Shown here in pieces: positions 22,008 through 34,604 of a DNA stretch of 64,000 bases. Position 1 is the first letter of the stretch, and every line of letters begins with the position of its first letter. The DNA comes from Escallonia rubra (lineage: Eukaryota; Streptophyta; Magnoliopsida; Escalloniales; Escalloniaceae). The notes beneath the pieces are model-generated. The model did no database searches and was not told the origin of the DNA. It saw nothing but the letters and a program-made list of their open reading frames with translations. Where the stretch lies: assembly GCA_033065855.1 (NCBI GenBank), contig JAVXUO010001818.1, forward strand, positions 62,001 through 126,000. Reading direction: 5' to 3'. Both the position numbers and the translations under genes were made by a program.

Positions 22008-25000
22008 TGTGACACCCCCAACCCTAGTGATGTCACCAGAGCTGGGTTGTCAGTCATAACTGCATTATAAACCCTGTCGATACAGAGCAATTCTAGAAAC
22101 ATCCTTGAATATACATAAGGTTTCACAAAAGCCACCCTTACAAAAAAATTCATCATAAAGCTCAACATGAGCATAGCGGAAGTATTTACACAAAATATCT
22201 AGTCTCCCAAATACACATATCATTGTCTTACTTCCCTATTCACCGATCAAGTGCTTTCTCTTTCCCTTTCTTCGAATTTTCCCATACTTCGCCCTGACTG
22301 CCTGAAACATTATAGGTAAGGAATGAGCTCAAATCGCCCAGTAAAGATAATACGAGGAGCAACGCAGACAACAAAGTGACAGCCTTGGGAGAAATAATAA
22401 TCAATCTCAACAATATCAAGAATTCAGAATTCCAAAGGAAGACACAACATCAATTCAACGAATCAAGCAACATATTTCTTTTTCTTTTAGCCAGACTGAG
22501 CGGCTTTAAGGCCCAACAGAACAACATTATCACCACATTTAATGAACTGTACTGACGGAACCGACTGACCGACTACCATGCACGTGAACACCAAATCGCC
22601 AAATTAAACATCAATAAAATACAAGCCATTAAAATCACAATGTCATAGTAAAATCAAATGCAATGCAGACACCGACCGGACTGACTAGACTCAACCGACA
22701 CGACTGACTCGAACCGCGCGCCCTACATCCGGTTTACCGGTGATTACATTTCATTGGCCTTCCTTTCACATAATGTCCCGTACTCCGGGATGTTCATCTC
22801 AGTCTCAGACAAATAAAAGAGACAGCAAGCACAAGAAGGGAACTCACAAAGAGTGTTCGTCCCTGAACCACGTTATCGCCAAAGCACATAATACAACAAC
22901 TGAACGGACTAAGAGAACTGAGTTCACTCCATGTCCTCGATTCAACAAACCACTCAACAAGAAATTTCGGTCAAGTATGCGACCGAGGTTCAACAAGGTA
23001 ACCTGAAATCATCATTAACGCACACATAGTAGACTAGGAAACAAGCTAGTCGAAAACCACAACAATATTTCAAGTACGAGAGGTACAAGCACAACAACCA
23101 CCGATACCTCATATTCACCATAAAACGTTCATCATACTTCACCCTAACAATGATGGGTATGCCACGAGGAGCAATTTCGTAGCATGCAAAGAGCCGTACT
23201 ATCCTTACCTGGCTGGCTTTTAACCGACGAGCCCAACAGCTTTAAAGCGCCGTGAGCGGGGTCACCTAATCAATTAAGACCCTACTCGTTAGTCACTGAC
23301 CATCATAATACAAAATTATTTTATTTTCATTTATCAGCTATTACCGTGTTCTATAGCGGTCAGCTACTCCGGCCCGACAGCCGGGTCTTTAGCCTAGCCT
23401 GGCACCGTACCAGTGCTAATACCCTTCATTTAGGGATTTTATCCCGTTCCCCGCTTCTCGTTATTCTAGAACACTCAATTAAGGCATTCGCGAAGTTCGG
23501 AGTTCACGTGATAAAATTACCAAAATACCCCCGTATAGTGGCAAATTACCAAAATGCCCCTGAGGGTTTCCGACGCCGGAAAAATCCCAAGAATACTTAA
23601 AAATGTTATTTTTATCCTCTGGAAGTCATCCTCAGGCTAAAAAGTTTTTTAGAAAATTTTCGCCCGAAAATCTCAAATCGGTGTCCGGATAGAGCGCTTA
23701 AAAGTCCGTTCGGCCAAAATTACAAACGAATTCGGAATGGCCCAAAATATTGGAAAAAGAAGCTTCTTAACATCCTAGGGTTCCCATAAAATTTTCGCAC
23801 AAAATCGCGCTAGTTTGGTATTTTAAATTACATTATAAAGTTTCAAGGTTCCCCGTGTCGGTTAACCCCTTTCTAGTCTTCGGAAAAATCTGAAATGTTT
23901 CCTTGATACAGATCTCCTAAAAATACCTAGGGTCTCTTTTTCACACTTTGGCTAAATCTGGCTCTAGATATTTATTAAAATTTATTGAAAAACTGCTTAA
24001 TTAAGTTGCCACCTTTAGCGACCATTACATTTACTGTTCATGATCAACACACACTAATTCACGTTTTTCACACACACCACTCTTCTTCAACCTCACGCCC
24101 GAACTCACGCAGCCATGAACACCCCTCCCTTCACCCACGGCTATACCCCTTCTTCCCCATTTCTCTACCTAAAACCCACATCCAACATCACCAATACATT
24201 ACAACACCTAAAATTCATAACCTAGCCCATCTGAAACACACACTTACACACACCCAAACTGCACACACTTAAGAACACACCCTGCTTTCAGCAACACCAC
24301 CTAGCACCTCTATAGCCCTAATTCTCACCTTAGCCCATACCACCACCACTTATACACGACATACATACAATTACACGCACCACCCAAGCCCCGATGCGCA
24401 CATATGCTGCAAACGCACGCACGTCACCGACCCGTCCAAACTTCATCACCATCCCTCCTACACCCTGCGCACAAAGAATTCAGGCACGCAGTCACCCAAC
24501 GCACACACAGGCACACTGAACGCACCCACTTACACACTTTTATTCTTCCCGCAGATTCATACTGCCACACTCATATGCATATACATCTATATATACACGA
24601 CCAAACCCACATGCTATATAAACCCACCAAGATGGAATCATTTGTTAAGCTTGAAATAGAATTAAATCAATGAATAAGGGTGTTTACAGTGAAGCTCCTT
24701 ACTCGTTGATCCCTGTTTTTTTTTGTTTCCCCTCCACGATCTTTGTTCTTCTTTTTCCTCTGTTTTTTTCTTCTTCTCTGTTCTTGGTTTGTTTTCGTTT
24801 TCTTTTCCCTCTTCTTTTGGTCACCCGAAAATTCAACCCATTCATTATTTAAATTCACTTAGTCACCACCCTAGCATGAGGTGGCAACCGGTAAGAAATT
24901 CTGCTTGAACACTTGGCATCTGGGCATGCTTTTCAAAATTTATGAATTGACCCCCAATGGTTTTCATATTTATAAAATGACCCCTAAACTTTATGTAATT

Positions 25001-25174
25001 AACTTTTTGCCCCTCTAGATTAGGAAAATTTCACTTTGACCCCAAAGCTACACTGACACCTCTTCCCACTTCCTGCCACTTAATTAACACCAATATGACG
25101 TTACTCAATAAAAAATTCCAGTTAATTAATCAGCTTAGTGTTAAATAATTTTTCGATACGTCCGGGGTATCACA
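22008..25174 (-). mobile_element. solo LTR of a Tekay-like chromovirus
   Basis: Read on the minus strand it begins TGTGATACCCCGGACG and ends GGGGGTGTCACA, 3.17 kb long. Flanks GACCC and GGCCC form a 5-bp target duplication with one mismatch. The interrupted hAT-like copy 1 matches its neighbour copy 2 across the join, which confirms the insertion point. No internal coding region, so it is a solo LTR. CA-rich DNA at 24030-24600 inside it gives only compositional frames. Fossil. Confidence 0.82.
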
Positions 25175-26042
25175 GGCCCTTTGGCCCTAAACCATGTTGA
25201 GTCACTTACTTTTTTTTCTTTCCCCTTCTTTCTCATGCCTCATTCTCTCTCTACCTCATATTTTTCTCTTTTATTTAACTTTTTGGACATGCACATTTCT
25301 TTTCAGCTCATGATGATGATTCCTACTTCTTTATCAACTTTTACTTGCAATCCTCTTCTGTACTAGTTTCGTGGAATTATGAAGTGAAAATACATCTTTG
25401 TTTGTCTAGGAACTAGAAAACAACACAATTTCGGCAATGAAAATGGGGAAAATAACTCCAAAAAGTACAAAAAAGTTCATGGTAAAAATGGTCTAATGAT
25501 GCATGCTTCTAATGATACCTAATACTATGTAAAATGCAAAGCTAGACGTATGCTTGAAAGAAATTTTTTTCGAGATATCATTGAAAAAAGTTTTGTAGGT
25601 ATTCATTGTTGAGTTTAGATAACAAAAAGCAGTAGTATGAAATTAAGTAGAATTGTCAAGAGAAAATGCAAAATGCTTGATAAGAGAAAGTAGAAGCAGA
25701 TAGATTAGATGAAAATGCTTAATTAATAATTTGCTAATCATTCTTGTTTTTCCAAAATTACAAGCAGTTGGTCCCAAGCCCGCATAAAAGGAGGAGGGTC
25801 TATCAAAAAATTTATTTCGTGTGTTAATATTTTCACAACACAAAACAAGAATATATATATAAAAAAATAGGCCCGAGCCCTAAAGTTAAGGCCTAGGGCT
25901 TGGGCTTGGACAGGGCTTGGATTTCCCAATTTTGGGCCCGACCCGATTTCTCGGGCCCGATGCCCTGTCTGGCCCAGCCCATTTTCTAGCCCTCTGGGCC
26001 CGGGCTGGGCCGGCCCAAGCTCGGCCCTTTGACACTTCGAAT

Positions 26043-27058
26043 TAGAGATGTCAGGGCCCGACTCTAAAGATGAATAATGCTGGCCCTAACCCTTAGGGCC
26101 TTGGGCTAGGGCTAGGCTAGGCCTAATATTTTCCAAATTTGGCCCGGCTCGGCCCTAAAAAGGCCCAGGTCAGGCCCAGCCCTCGGCCCGGTTGTGGCCC
26201 TCTTTTCGACCCTATTTTGGACCAGCCCTATGGCCCTAAACCATTTTGAGTTTTTTTTCCTTTCCCCTTTTTTCTCACGCCTCCTTCTCTCTCTACCTCA
26301 TATTTTTCTCTTTTTACTTAACTTTTTGGACACGCACATTTATTTTTCAGCTCATGGTGATGGTTCCTACTTCTTTATCTGCTTTTACTTGCAAGGCTCC
26401 TCTGTATTAGTTTCATGGAATTATGAAGAGAAAATATATGTTTGTTTGTCTAGGAACTAGAAACAACACAATTTAGGCAATGAAAATGGGGAACTTAACT
26501 CCAGAAAGTACGGGAAAGTTCATGGTAAAAGTGGTCTAATGATGCATGCTTCTAATGAGATACCTAATACTATGTAAAATGCAAAGCTAGAAGTATGTTT
26601 GGGTGAAAATTTTTAGAGATATCATTGGAAAAAGTTTTGTTGGTATCCATTATTGAGTTTAGATAACAAAAAACCTCATGACTAAAAGTTATATTTTCTC
26701 TTGTGAAAAGATTGTATTTTTGCGAACAAAATTACTCTTTGTAACTAATCAATATTCTCAAATAGAGTAAAAGTAAAGCTCTAAGGCACTTCATTAGCCA
26801 CGAGAGAGATATTGAATGGTTTATTAGGGCCTATCAATTGCATTTATTTCGTTATATTTTTACAACACAAAAAAGGAAATAAAAAAAAGGCCCGGCCCGG
26901 AGGTTAGGGCCTAGGGTTTGGCACTGGGTAGGGCCTTCATTTCCTAGATTTGGGCCCGGCCTGGTTTCCAAGGCCCGAAGCCGTAAATGGCCCGACCCTT
27001 TTTCTGGCCCTCTGGGCCCGGGCTGGCCTGGCCCAAGCTTGGCCCTTTGACACCTCTA
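26043..27058. mobile_element. hAT-like copy 2
   Basis: About 1 kb, uninterrupted. Left end TAGAGATGTCAGGGCCC; right end, reverse complemented, TAGAGGTGTCAAAGGGCC. Middle parts diverge from copy 1 at about 26670-26800, so one copy has a replaced segment. Confidence 0.7.
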
Positions 27059-27915
27059 GTCTGGAGATGATATTAAGCAAGGTATTTATTGGTTTAACTG
27101 GCATACAACTCGCATTCCAAACTCCAGAAAGGGTTTAAAGTGTCTAGATACGAGACCTTACTCCTTGGAAGTTAGTGCTGAAAGATTCTACCAATCATCC
27201 TTTTTGGCATTTGTTCTACTATAGGGAAGTATTTTCATTTGGGATCCCTAATTTTTGCTGCGAGGCCTAGTTCCTCCTCTTGAGGATGAAAGGGTATTCA
27301 AGTTAGCAGACTTATTGTTATTCAGGGCGGGTTAGAAATGGTAGAAAATTTTCTAGTCGTGACGGACATTGGAAGCTCAAAGTCAAAATGGCCTCTTTTT
27401 CGTTTGGTAAATCAGCCGCTCAACACTATTGCTGACTTGGCCCCCTTAGGTATGTGGGATTCAAACTTTATTATATAATAATATTTCCCCAAATCACATT
27501 GGCTCCAGCATCTTAGCTCGTCACTTTGTTTTTGCTGACTGTGAATATGAATTGATATGGGACCTCAGTGATTCTGGCTATTTATCAGTCCACTCTGCAT
27601 ATATATGACTTTATTAATTAAGGGGAAACAATGTGTTTGTTTCAACATGGGCAGCTTCAAGTGCAAGCCACTGATGCCTCACAATCAGCGGATGTCATAC
27701 ATTTGGCAAGCTCTATTGAATCACCTTGTATTAACATATATATTCCTATTTAGGTTCAACATATGGAGGCCTCTTGGGTTCATTTAATTTTAAGCTGAAG
27801 TAATGAAATTATTTTCCTAGAGTGTGCGTAAGACGTGTGATTTGGTCATTTCTCTATTGGCATGTATTGCACGTGATAACTTCTTGTTTGAGTGGCTTAG
27901 TGGTGGATTCGCTTC
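27059..27915. other. intergenic, possible SINE start
   Basis: No gene recognised. At 27890-27905 GAGTGGCTTAGTGGTGG matches a pol III box A, but no box B follows on either side of the nearby insertion. Confidence 0.35.
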
Positions 27916-27921
27916 CCAAGC

Positions 27922-28463
27922 TAGGGGCGGATCCAGAAAGTCAAATCGAGGGGGGCGAAAAAGACATAAAAAATGGCTAACATAATAGAATTGCTTAATT
28001 TGACTATTAATCATTTAATTTTGCTTCTCATAGTGATTTATTTAACTTGATAAGGTTAGTCAATAACGAATTAATAATCTTGCATGAAGAAACTTAACTT
28101 TACTCTTTAAATGTATTACTAATGTGATTATTAACTATACGAGTATAATAGTCATGCGTAAGTTAACATACTATAAGAATTTAAACTTTAAAAAAAAAAA
28201 ATAATAATAATAACCTTGATCAATTCGTGCTTTTTCATAATCTGGATATTTGGAATATAAAATTAGGAAGAACGAAGATGAAGTAAAATAAAGAGAAAGA
28301 AGAAAACTATGACGACTGGTGGCATAAAAAGTAAAAAATACAACAAACGAAATCCTAATTAATTAATATTACGAGTAATGGCATTTGTGTAAATATAAAC
28401 AAAAAAATTCTAAAAGTTAGGGGGGTGCATTGCCCCCCTGGTCATGCAACAGTTCCGCCCATG
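27922..28463. mobile_element. short hAT-like element
   Basis: Left end TAGGGGCGGATCCAG and, on the other strand, right end CATGGGCGGAAC. The subterminal GGGGGGCG and CGCCCCCC-type blocks also pair. CCAAGCTA on the left and GCAAGCTA on the right are an 8-bp flanking match with one difference, overlapping the first bases of the end. AT-rich interior, no coding. Confidence 0.6.
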
Positions 28464-28603
28464 CAAGCTACCGTAACAAATTCCAACAAAAGTCGATCTT
28501 TTCATCTTCTTAACATCACAGCACATTGTACTCCAACGAAATGAAATCATCTTTGATAATGCAACACTTGATCCCCACTATATATATATATATATATATA
28601 TAT

Positions 28604-28745
28604 GGGAGCTGATCCGTTGAGAGCGCTAGCAGACTGGGTTAAGTTGCTGGCCGTCCACGCGCGATCTGTGGACGGCCCAGATCTTTTTTTTGCGTTTTTT
28701 TTAAGTCTGTCCGTCACATTATGTAACGGACGGTATTTTTGACAA
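28604..28745 (+). repeat. left terminal inverted repeat
   Basis: Pairs with 29875-30020: CGCGCGATCTGTGGACGGCC, then AGATCTTTTTTTTGC, then a phosphate-like run of T and the CCGTCACATTATGTAACGG palindrome. Confidence 0.8.
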
Positions 28746-28895
28746 ATATACCCCTCAATCCCAATTACATATGTCCGCTACATTATGTAGCGGACTATTT
28801 TACTTTCTCGAAAATAAACATCAGTGTTGTCAGCTCTGGAAAAGAGACAACCAACTTTTATTTTCACTTTCCCCCTCATCTCTCATCTTCTCTCT

Positions 28896-29198
28896 TCTGG
28901 ATGAGCTCTTTCAAGACGGTAGTTCCCTCGGGATAGTTGGACAGCACCTCATGTGTCCGGCGATCGAGGGCACAACCATCTTTCCCCCTTATCTCTCATC
29001 TTCTTTCTCTCTCTCTCCCTTGTGAGCGTGCGAGTGGCGATCGAGGCACAGCCAGACCGTGGTGGCGCCGGCATCGTCGACGTTCTGGATGAGCTCCTTT
29101 AAGACGGTGGTTCCCTCGGGGTAGTTGGACAGCACCTTCCGTGTCCGGCGGGGATCTTCCAACATGAGGGACTCCAACGGGGATCCCGGCGGCAGCAA
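28896..29198 (-). pseudogene. captured sacsin-like fragment, partly duplicated
   Basis: On the minus strand, from about 29180 to 29030, the frame reads ESLMLEDPRRTRKVLSNYPE followed by GTTVLKELIQNVDDAGATT and VWLCLDRHSH. This matches the start of the HSP90-like ATPase repeat of plant sacsin-type proteins, where NYPEGTTVLKELIQNADDAG is strongly conserved; the E..QN.DDAG segment carries the ATP/Mg-binding Asn and Asp. The first 67 bases of the match are duplicated at 28896-28962 (original 29084-29150). Only one exon's worth remains, so it cannot encode a working ATPase. Confidence 0.8.
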
Positions 29199-29874
29199 CT
29201 AAGCAATGCTTTTCTTGCTCCAACCTTCCAAAAGGGTTCCCTGTTCTATGTCCGGTTTTGTGGCTATGGGCCTAGCAAAAGAAATTTTGGGCCACCGATC
29301 AAGCCACTGTCTTCCTCCTCCGCCGCCGCTGTGCCCATCGACTCCGCACCGGCCTGGCCGTTCCTGTCTGCGCCTCCGGTGGCTCCGGCGAAGTTTACAT
29401 AGAACAAGGGATGTCCTATAAAGATCACAGCAAATCTGTGTCGAAATAGCAAACTATTGATGATTTGAAAACTCTTCCTTCCCTTTCTATCTTGCCGCTT
29501 CAAATAGTTATGGTGTGCTTTGATTTGGTTGTCATGGGTTTGATATAGGGTGATAGAAATGGAGGAGGTTGAAGACCCTAGAACAAAATGGCAATCTGTT
29601 GCTAGCCAATTTCATGAATGGTTCCAGCCTGCAGGTGGATGTGCTAATTGGATGTGCTCGTTTTGGAGTCTTTTTTACCAATGAGGGCAATCTGTTGCCA
29701 GCGAACTTCATGAAGATTAGTTCATCAGGATCAAAGTAAGAAGAGAGAGAAAAAGAAAAAGTCAGAATGAGAGAAGGGAGAGAAAAAAAGAAGACTAGTC
29801 CGCTACATAATGTAGCGGACACATTAATGACACAGAAAAAGTCATACCTCGTTAAGCAGCTCGAGGATACTTTC

Positions 29875-30020
29875 GTAAAAAATACCGTCCGCTACATAAT
29901 GTAGCAGACGGACTTAAAAAAAATGCAAAAAAAAGATCTGGGCCGTCCACAGATCGCGCGTGGATGACCAGATCGCGCTAGCAACTTAACTCAGTTTGCT
30001 AGCGCTCTCAACGGATCAGC
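29875..30020 (-). repeat. right terminal inverted repeat
   Basis: Inverted partner of 28604-28745. It contains one extra short block (GATGACCAGATCGCG) relative to the left end. Confidence 0.8.
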
Positions 30021-30045
30021 TATATGTATATATATATATATATAT

Positions 30046-33000
30046 TAATCCTTGCCGACCAAGTTCACCATAGCTGAAATCCTTTTAGCCCTCAAATACA
30101 GTAAAGGAGAATCTCATATATCATGTAAACTTGATACTATGTCCAATGCTTATACAAATCCAGGTGTACCCCCGGTTCAAATTCCCAACGGTGATACCGT
30201 ACCGGTTCATGCTTTGGGACGAGTAAATCTTGGCCGCAATTTGCATCTCGAACAAGTTTTGGGAGTGCCTAATTTTTGTTTTAACCTATTATCAGTCAGT
30301 ATATTGACTTGAGAGCTTAGATGTGTTCTAATTTTTGAATATGAATTTTGTGTGATGCAGAACTTACTCTTGATGAAGCCGATTGGAGTGAGTAGAGTGT
30401 GAAATGACTTATATCATTTGGAACCAACAAGGGCGGGGAAGGCGCTTCTGTCAAAAGGACATAACACTACGGATTTATGGCACCGTCGTTTAGGGCATCT
30501 ACCAATGAACCGTATCTCGCTGGTTTCCAACTTACCTGTTACTTTCAATTCGCCAAAACTTTTATTTTATGATGCATGTTGCAAGGCTAGACAAACTAGA
30601 TTGCCTTTTCCACATAGCAAAAATAAATCGATGCACAACTTTGATTTAGTCCATTGTGATATATGGGGTCCATATCGCACTAAATCTCATTTTGGGTCAC
30701 ATTATTTCCTCACAATTTTTGATGTTCACAGTCGAGCCACATGGGTCTTTCTCATGAAATTCAAGTCCAAAACCAGACACTATCTCTTGATGTTTTTCAA
30801 CTGGGTTAAGACACAATTTAACACCAGAATCAAGGTTTTTAGAACTGATAACGGTCTTGAATTTGGACATCGTGAATTACTAAATCATTACTTTGAGAAT
30901 GGAATGGACAAACAAACAAGTTGCACGGATACACCGCAACAGAAGGGAGTGATTGAGCGAAAGCACATACATCTCTTAGAGTTAGCTAGAGCTTTACGAT
31001 TTCAGGCCAAACTTCAAGTCATATTTTAGGGGGAGTGCGTACTTACCGCTGCTTACTTAATTAACCGCATGCCACTTTCTGTGCTACAAAACCGGACACC
31101 TTATGAAGTCTTGTTTCGTAAGGTACCTGATTATAATCATTTTTGGACTTTTGGATGTCTCTGTTATGGGCACATAAATAGCAAGCCACACGATAAGTTT
31201 GCCCCTCGAAGTAAGCCTGGCATTTTTGTTGGTTATCACAATAGGCAAAAAGAGTATATGATTTATGATTTGGACAGCAAAGTGATTTACTCTTCATGAG
31301 ATGTTCAGTTTTTTGAAAGCATAATTCCTTTTGCTAGCACAAAAGATAATATTGCTGACCTACAAGCCTATCACACCCTTTTTGGGTTAACAAATCATCT
31401 TCCAATTGATTGGGAGTGTCAAGCAGCTAGCCATGTACCCACGACTCAGTTCACTCATGTACCTAGTGAATCAACCCAGACCAGTGATGTGCCAACTAAA
31501 TCTAACTCACCCCACAACATCGACCTTGAACCTCTATCTTTTGGATCATCCTCATCCCAAGACCAGTTGCCCTTGGATCAAGCAATAGGATCTGCTGAAT
31601 TCACAATCGATCTACCATATAGTCACCCATCAATACTGAGCAGTCTGCCTTACCTATGAATGAACCTCCAGTTGTTCCTTCTAAGCGCACAAGACAAATC
31701 TCCAAGAATCCTTTTGGGTACAATTATATACATTGCCACCATCCCTTGCTCAGCCTTCCTCTACTTTGCACTCTTCCTCTCCATCGGCTGACTTGATAGT
31801 ATATCCCATGTCTCATAATATTTCTTATTCTAAATTTTCTAAAACTCACTGTATTTTTAACGGCCATCTCTTCGGTCGATGAGCCCAAATATTTTTCTCA
31901 GGCAATGAAACATGCTCATTGGAGGGATGCCACGGCCAATGAGATCTCCGCTTTGGAAGTTAATAACACTTGGACACTTGTGCCATTACCATCTGGGAAA
32001 CGTGGCATTGATTTTAAGTGGGTATAAAAAGTCAAATTCCACCCAGAGGGCACTATGGAGAGATACAAAGCGTGACTGATGGCTAAGGGATACACCCAAA
32101 TTGAAGGTTTAGATTTTCATGAAACATTTGCACCGGTTGCCAAACTAGTTATGATGTGGTGTCTTCTTGTCATTGCTTCAATAAAGAAATGGTAACTCCA
32201 TCAGTTGGATGTCAACAATGTCTTTTTGCATGGCAATTTAGAAGAGGAAGTATACACGAAGATTCCACAAGGTTTTTCTAAACAGGGGGAGAATCGTGTG
32301 TGTCGTCTTTAAAAGTCTCTCTATGAGCTTCGTCAGGCTTCAGTCAATTGGTATCACAAGTTTACTCAGTCCTTACTTGTAGTAGGTTTTATTTAGTCTC
32401 AATCTGATCATTCTTTATTCGCATTCACTCGTCAAAGATCTTTTCTTGTTGTCCTTATTTATGTTGATGAAGTGATTGTCACAGGGACTGATTCAACTAA
32501 AATTTCTTGGCTAAAACACTACTTGGATACTAAGTTCCATATTAAGGATATCGGTAAAATCAAGTACTTTCTCAGCATTGAGGTGGCACGTTCTTCTAAT
32601 GGCGTCACGCTAAGCCAACGCAAATATGTTCTTGACATTTTAACAGAATGTGGCTTAACAGATTTTAAGCCAACTTCCTCACCCATGGCTGAACAACATC
32701 AACTTGATCTTAATTCAGGAGAACTATGTGATGATCCAGGACAGTATAGACGTCTCATTGGCGAATTACTCTACCTCACGATCACTCGTCCAGACATAAG
32801 TTATGCAGTGCACATCCTAAGTCAATTCAAGCATAAGCCAAGACGACCACATTATGATGTTGCCATGCGCGTTCTTTGCTACCTAAAAAATTTGCCCGGT
32901 CAAGGTATATTGCTCTCCTCCGACAGTTCCCTATCCCCGTGTGCTTATTGCAATGCCGATTGGGCTGACTGCCCAACAACTTGCAGATCTACCATTGGGT

Positions 33001-33475
33001 ATATCGTGTTTTTGGGATCTTCACCCATTTCCTGGCGCTCAAATAAACAGTCCATAGTCTCGTGTTCCACTGCTGAGGCAGAATACATGGCAATGACCAC
33101 CACTGCAAGTGAGATTATTTGGCTTCTTCGACTCATCTCTGATTTAAGGGTCTTTCATCCAAATCCAGTTTCTTTATTTTGTGACAATCAACCCTCATTA
33201 CACATTGTGGTCAACCCAGTGTTTCACGAGAGCACAAAGCACATTGAAATAGACTGTCATTTTGTTCGGCGCCATACTCAGTCCAAAGCTTTATTACCTT
33301 GTCGATTTCGTCTCAGTATCAGTTTGCAGACATTGGCACCAAGGCACGTGGTCAGGAACGCTTCCACAGTTTGCTGGGTAAGTTGGCCATTTCAACTAGC
33401 CATGCTTCAACTTGAGGGGGAGTAAGGAGAATCTCATATTCATGGAAAAAAATAGTTGACTTTCAGTGAGATTTT
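30046..33475 (+). mobile_element. decayed Ty1/Copia element, 5' end missing
   Basis: Coding pieces in Copia order: end of the protease region (PVQIPNGDTVPVHALGRVNL, about 30170), integrase (LWHRRLGHLPMNRISLV, then HCDIWGPYRTKSHFG), reverse transcriptase (about 31900-32480) and RNase H (SIVSCSTAEAEYMAMTT, about 33050). A purine tract (TTGAGGGGGAG) at about 33411 precedes a short LTR start that is cut by the next Copia. No 5' LTR or gag was found; the left edge meets the (TA)n beside the Pack-MULE-like element. Many breaks; oldest member of the nest. Confidence 0.8.
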
Positions 33476-34604
33476 TGTAGGTCCCTAAATACACCTAGAG
33501 GGGGGTGAATAGGTGTTTTACAGCTTTGAGTATAAATTAAAAACGAGATTACAAAGTAATGACAGATATAACAGTAATAAATTTAACACAAAGATTTATA
33601 TTGGTTCAACCACACAAGCCTACGTGCAGTCCTCAAGCACTCCACGCAAGGGAGACCTACTCGAGCCTTTCACTAATCCAACTAGCTTCGGGTGCTAGCT
33701 CAAACCGCAGTACAATTTCTGAAACCCTTCCAAGGTTTCCAACAGTTTACAAATGAAAAGAGATTTACAATTTGAATACAATAAACAAGCTCCTCCTTGA
33801 GCAGATGTTACAATGAAAATTTCAAGACTAAGCTTTCTTAGGTGGGAAGATCTATATTCTTTCAAGAACCAAACCAAGAAGCTTACAAAGAACTTTCTCA
33901 AAGGTAAACTCACTCAATAGAGAATAGATGAGAATTAGAGATTAAGATGATAGAGTTTTTGGAGTAAGAAAAAAGTTCGCGAGAGAGAGTGTTAAATGCT
34001 TTCAAGGACCTCTATTTATACAAGTAACGAATAGTGAACCGTTAGGAAGGGAAAGTCCAAAAAGAAGGATTCGATGAAAATAAGAGATTGAGTCGACTAA
34101 AAGTTTTGGTTTCGACTAAAATATTTAGCTTCGACTAAAAGTTTTGCCTTCGACTAAAAGTGTTGGCTTCGACTAAAACATTTGGCTTCGACTAAAGTGT
34201 TGGCTTCAACGAAAAGTGTTGGCTTCGACTAAAAATGTTGGCTTCGACTAAAAGTCATGGATTCGTCTAAAAGTGTTGGCTTCGACTAAAAGTCATGAAT
34301 TCGACTAAAAGTGTTGGCTTCGACTAAAAGTCATGATTTGGTTCTTTACTAGAATTTCTGTCAGATCTTTTAAGAAAGACTTAGAAATGCTAACAAGAAA
34401 AAAATAGACTTCAGGTTCTTGTGTCTTCAATGTAGTCCAAGTCTTTAAATCTCAAGTCCAACCAAGTCCAAGTTCAAGCTTTGTCCATAACAAGGTCTTG
34501 TCTTTGTTTGATTAAGATAAATCCTGAAATGTTTATCTTAATAATATTGTCAGATTAATGTTAGAGAAGATAAGTCTGGAATCATCAAAATCAACAAGTC
34601 AACA
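33476..34604 (-). repeat. SIRE-like 3' LTR
   Basis: 1129 bases from TGTAGGTCCCTAAATACACC to AAGTCAACA. Contains the 13-unit TTCGACTAAAAG array at 34080-34335. Confidence 0.92.
34080..34335. repeat. TTCGACTAAAAG array in SIRE-like LTR, ~13 units
   Basis: Units of about 19-20 bases, typically TTCGACTAAAAGTGTTGGC, with some reading AGTCGACT. The matching array in the other LTR has about 7 units. Confidence 0.9.

Larger units (their letters stand above)
21809..27058. mobile_element. two hAT-like copies side by side, copy 1 split by a solo LTR
   Basis: Copy 1 (21809-26040) and copy 2 (26043-27058) both start TAGAGATGTCA, end in CCCTTTGACAC(T/C)TC, and share GGCCCGG-rich subterminal DNA and a homologous middle at roughly 90% identity by eye. 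Only a 2-base spacer separates them. The flanks of the pair are GTTTAGAG and GTCTGGAG, an 8-bp match with two differences. Copy 1 alone could also be flanked (GTTTAGAG and AATTAGAG), so tandem duplication and separate insertion are both possible. No transposase seen. Confidence 0.7.
28604..30020. mobile_element. Pack-MULE-like element with long inverted ends
   Basis: Terminal inverted repeats of about 140 bases: left GAGCTGATCCGTTGAGAGCG onward, mirrored by the right end finishing CGCTCTCAACGGATCAGC. Both ends abut (TA)n microsatellite, so the target duplication cannot be told apart from the repeat. The palindrome CGCTACATAATGTAGCG or a variant recurs at 28711, 28775, 29800 and 29889. The interior carries a sacsin gene fragment but no transposase. 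Long inverted ends plus a host gene piece fit Pack-MULE, though the superfamily is inferred. Confidence 0.7.

Noticed and set aside
24667-24858. Lysine-rich 63-codon frame on the minus strand
   Set aside because: Comes from a T/C-rich tract inside a solo LTR; composition only.
30102-30125. Short match (GGAGAATCTCATAT) between the start of the oldest Copia remnant and its LTR start at 33425
   Set aside because: Could mark an old deletion junction, but the match is too short to separate from chance.
34080-34335. Regular repeats that might be read as a CRISPR array
   Set aside because: Units of 19-20 bases have no unique spacers, lie in a plant retroelement LTR, and occur in a plant genome.
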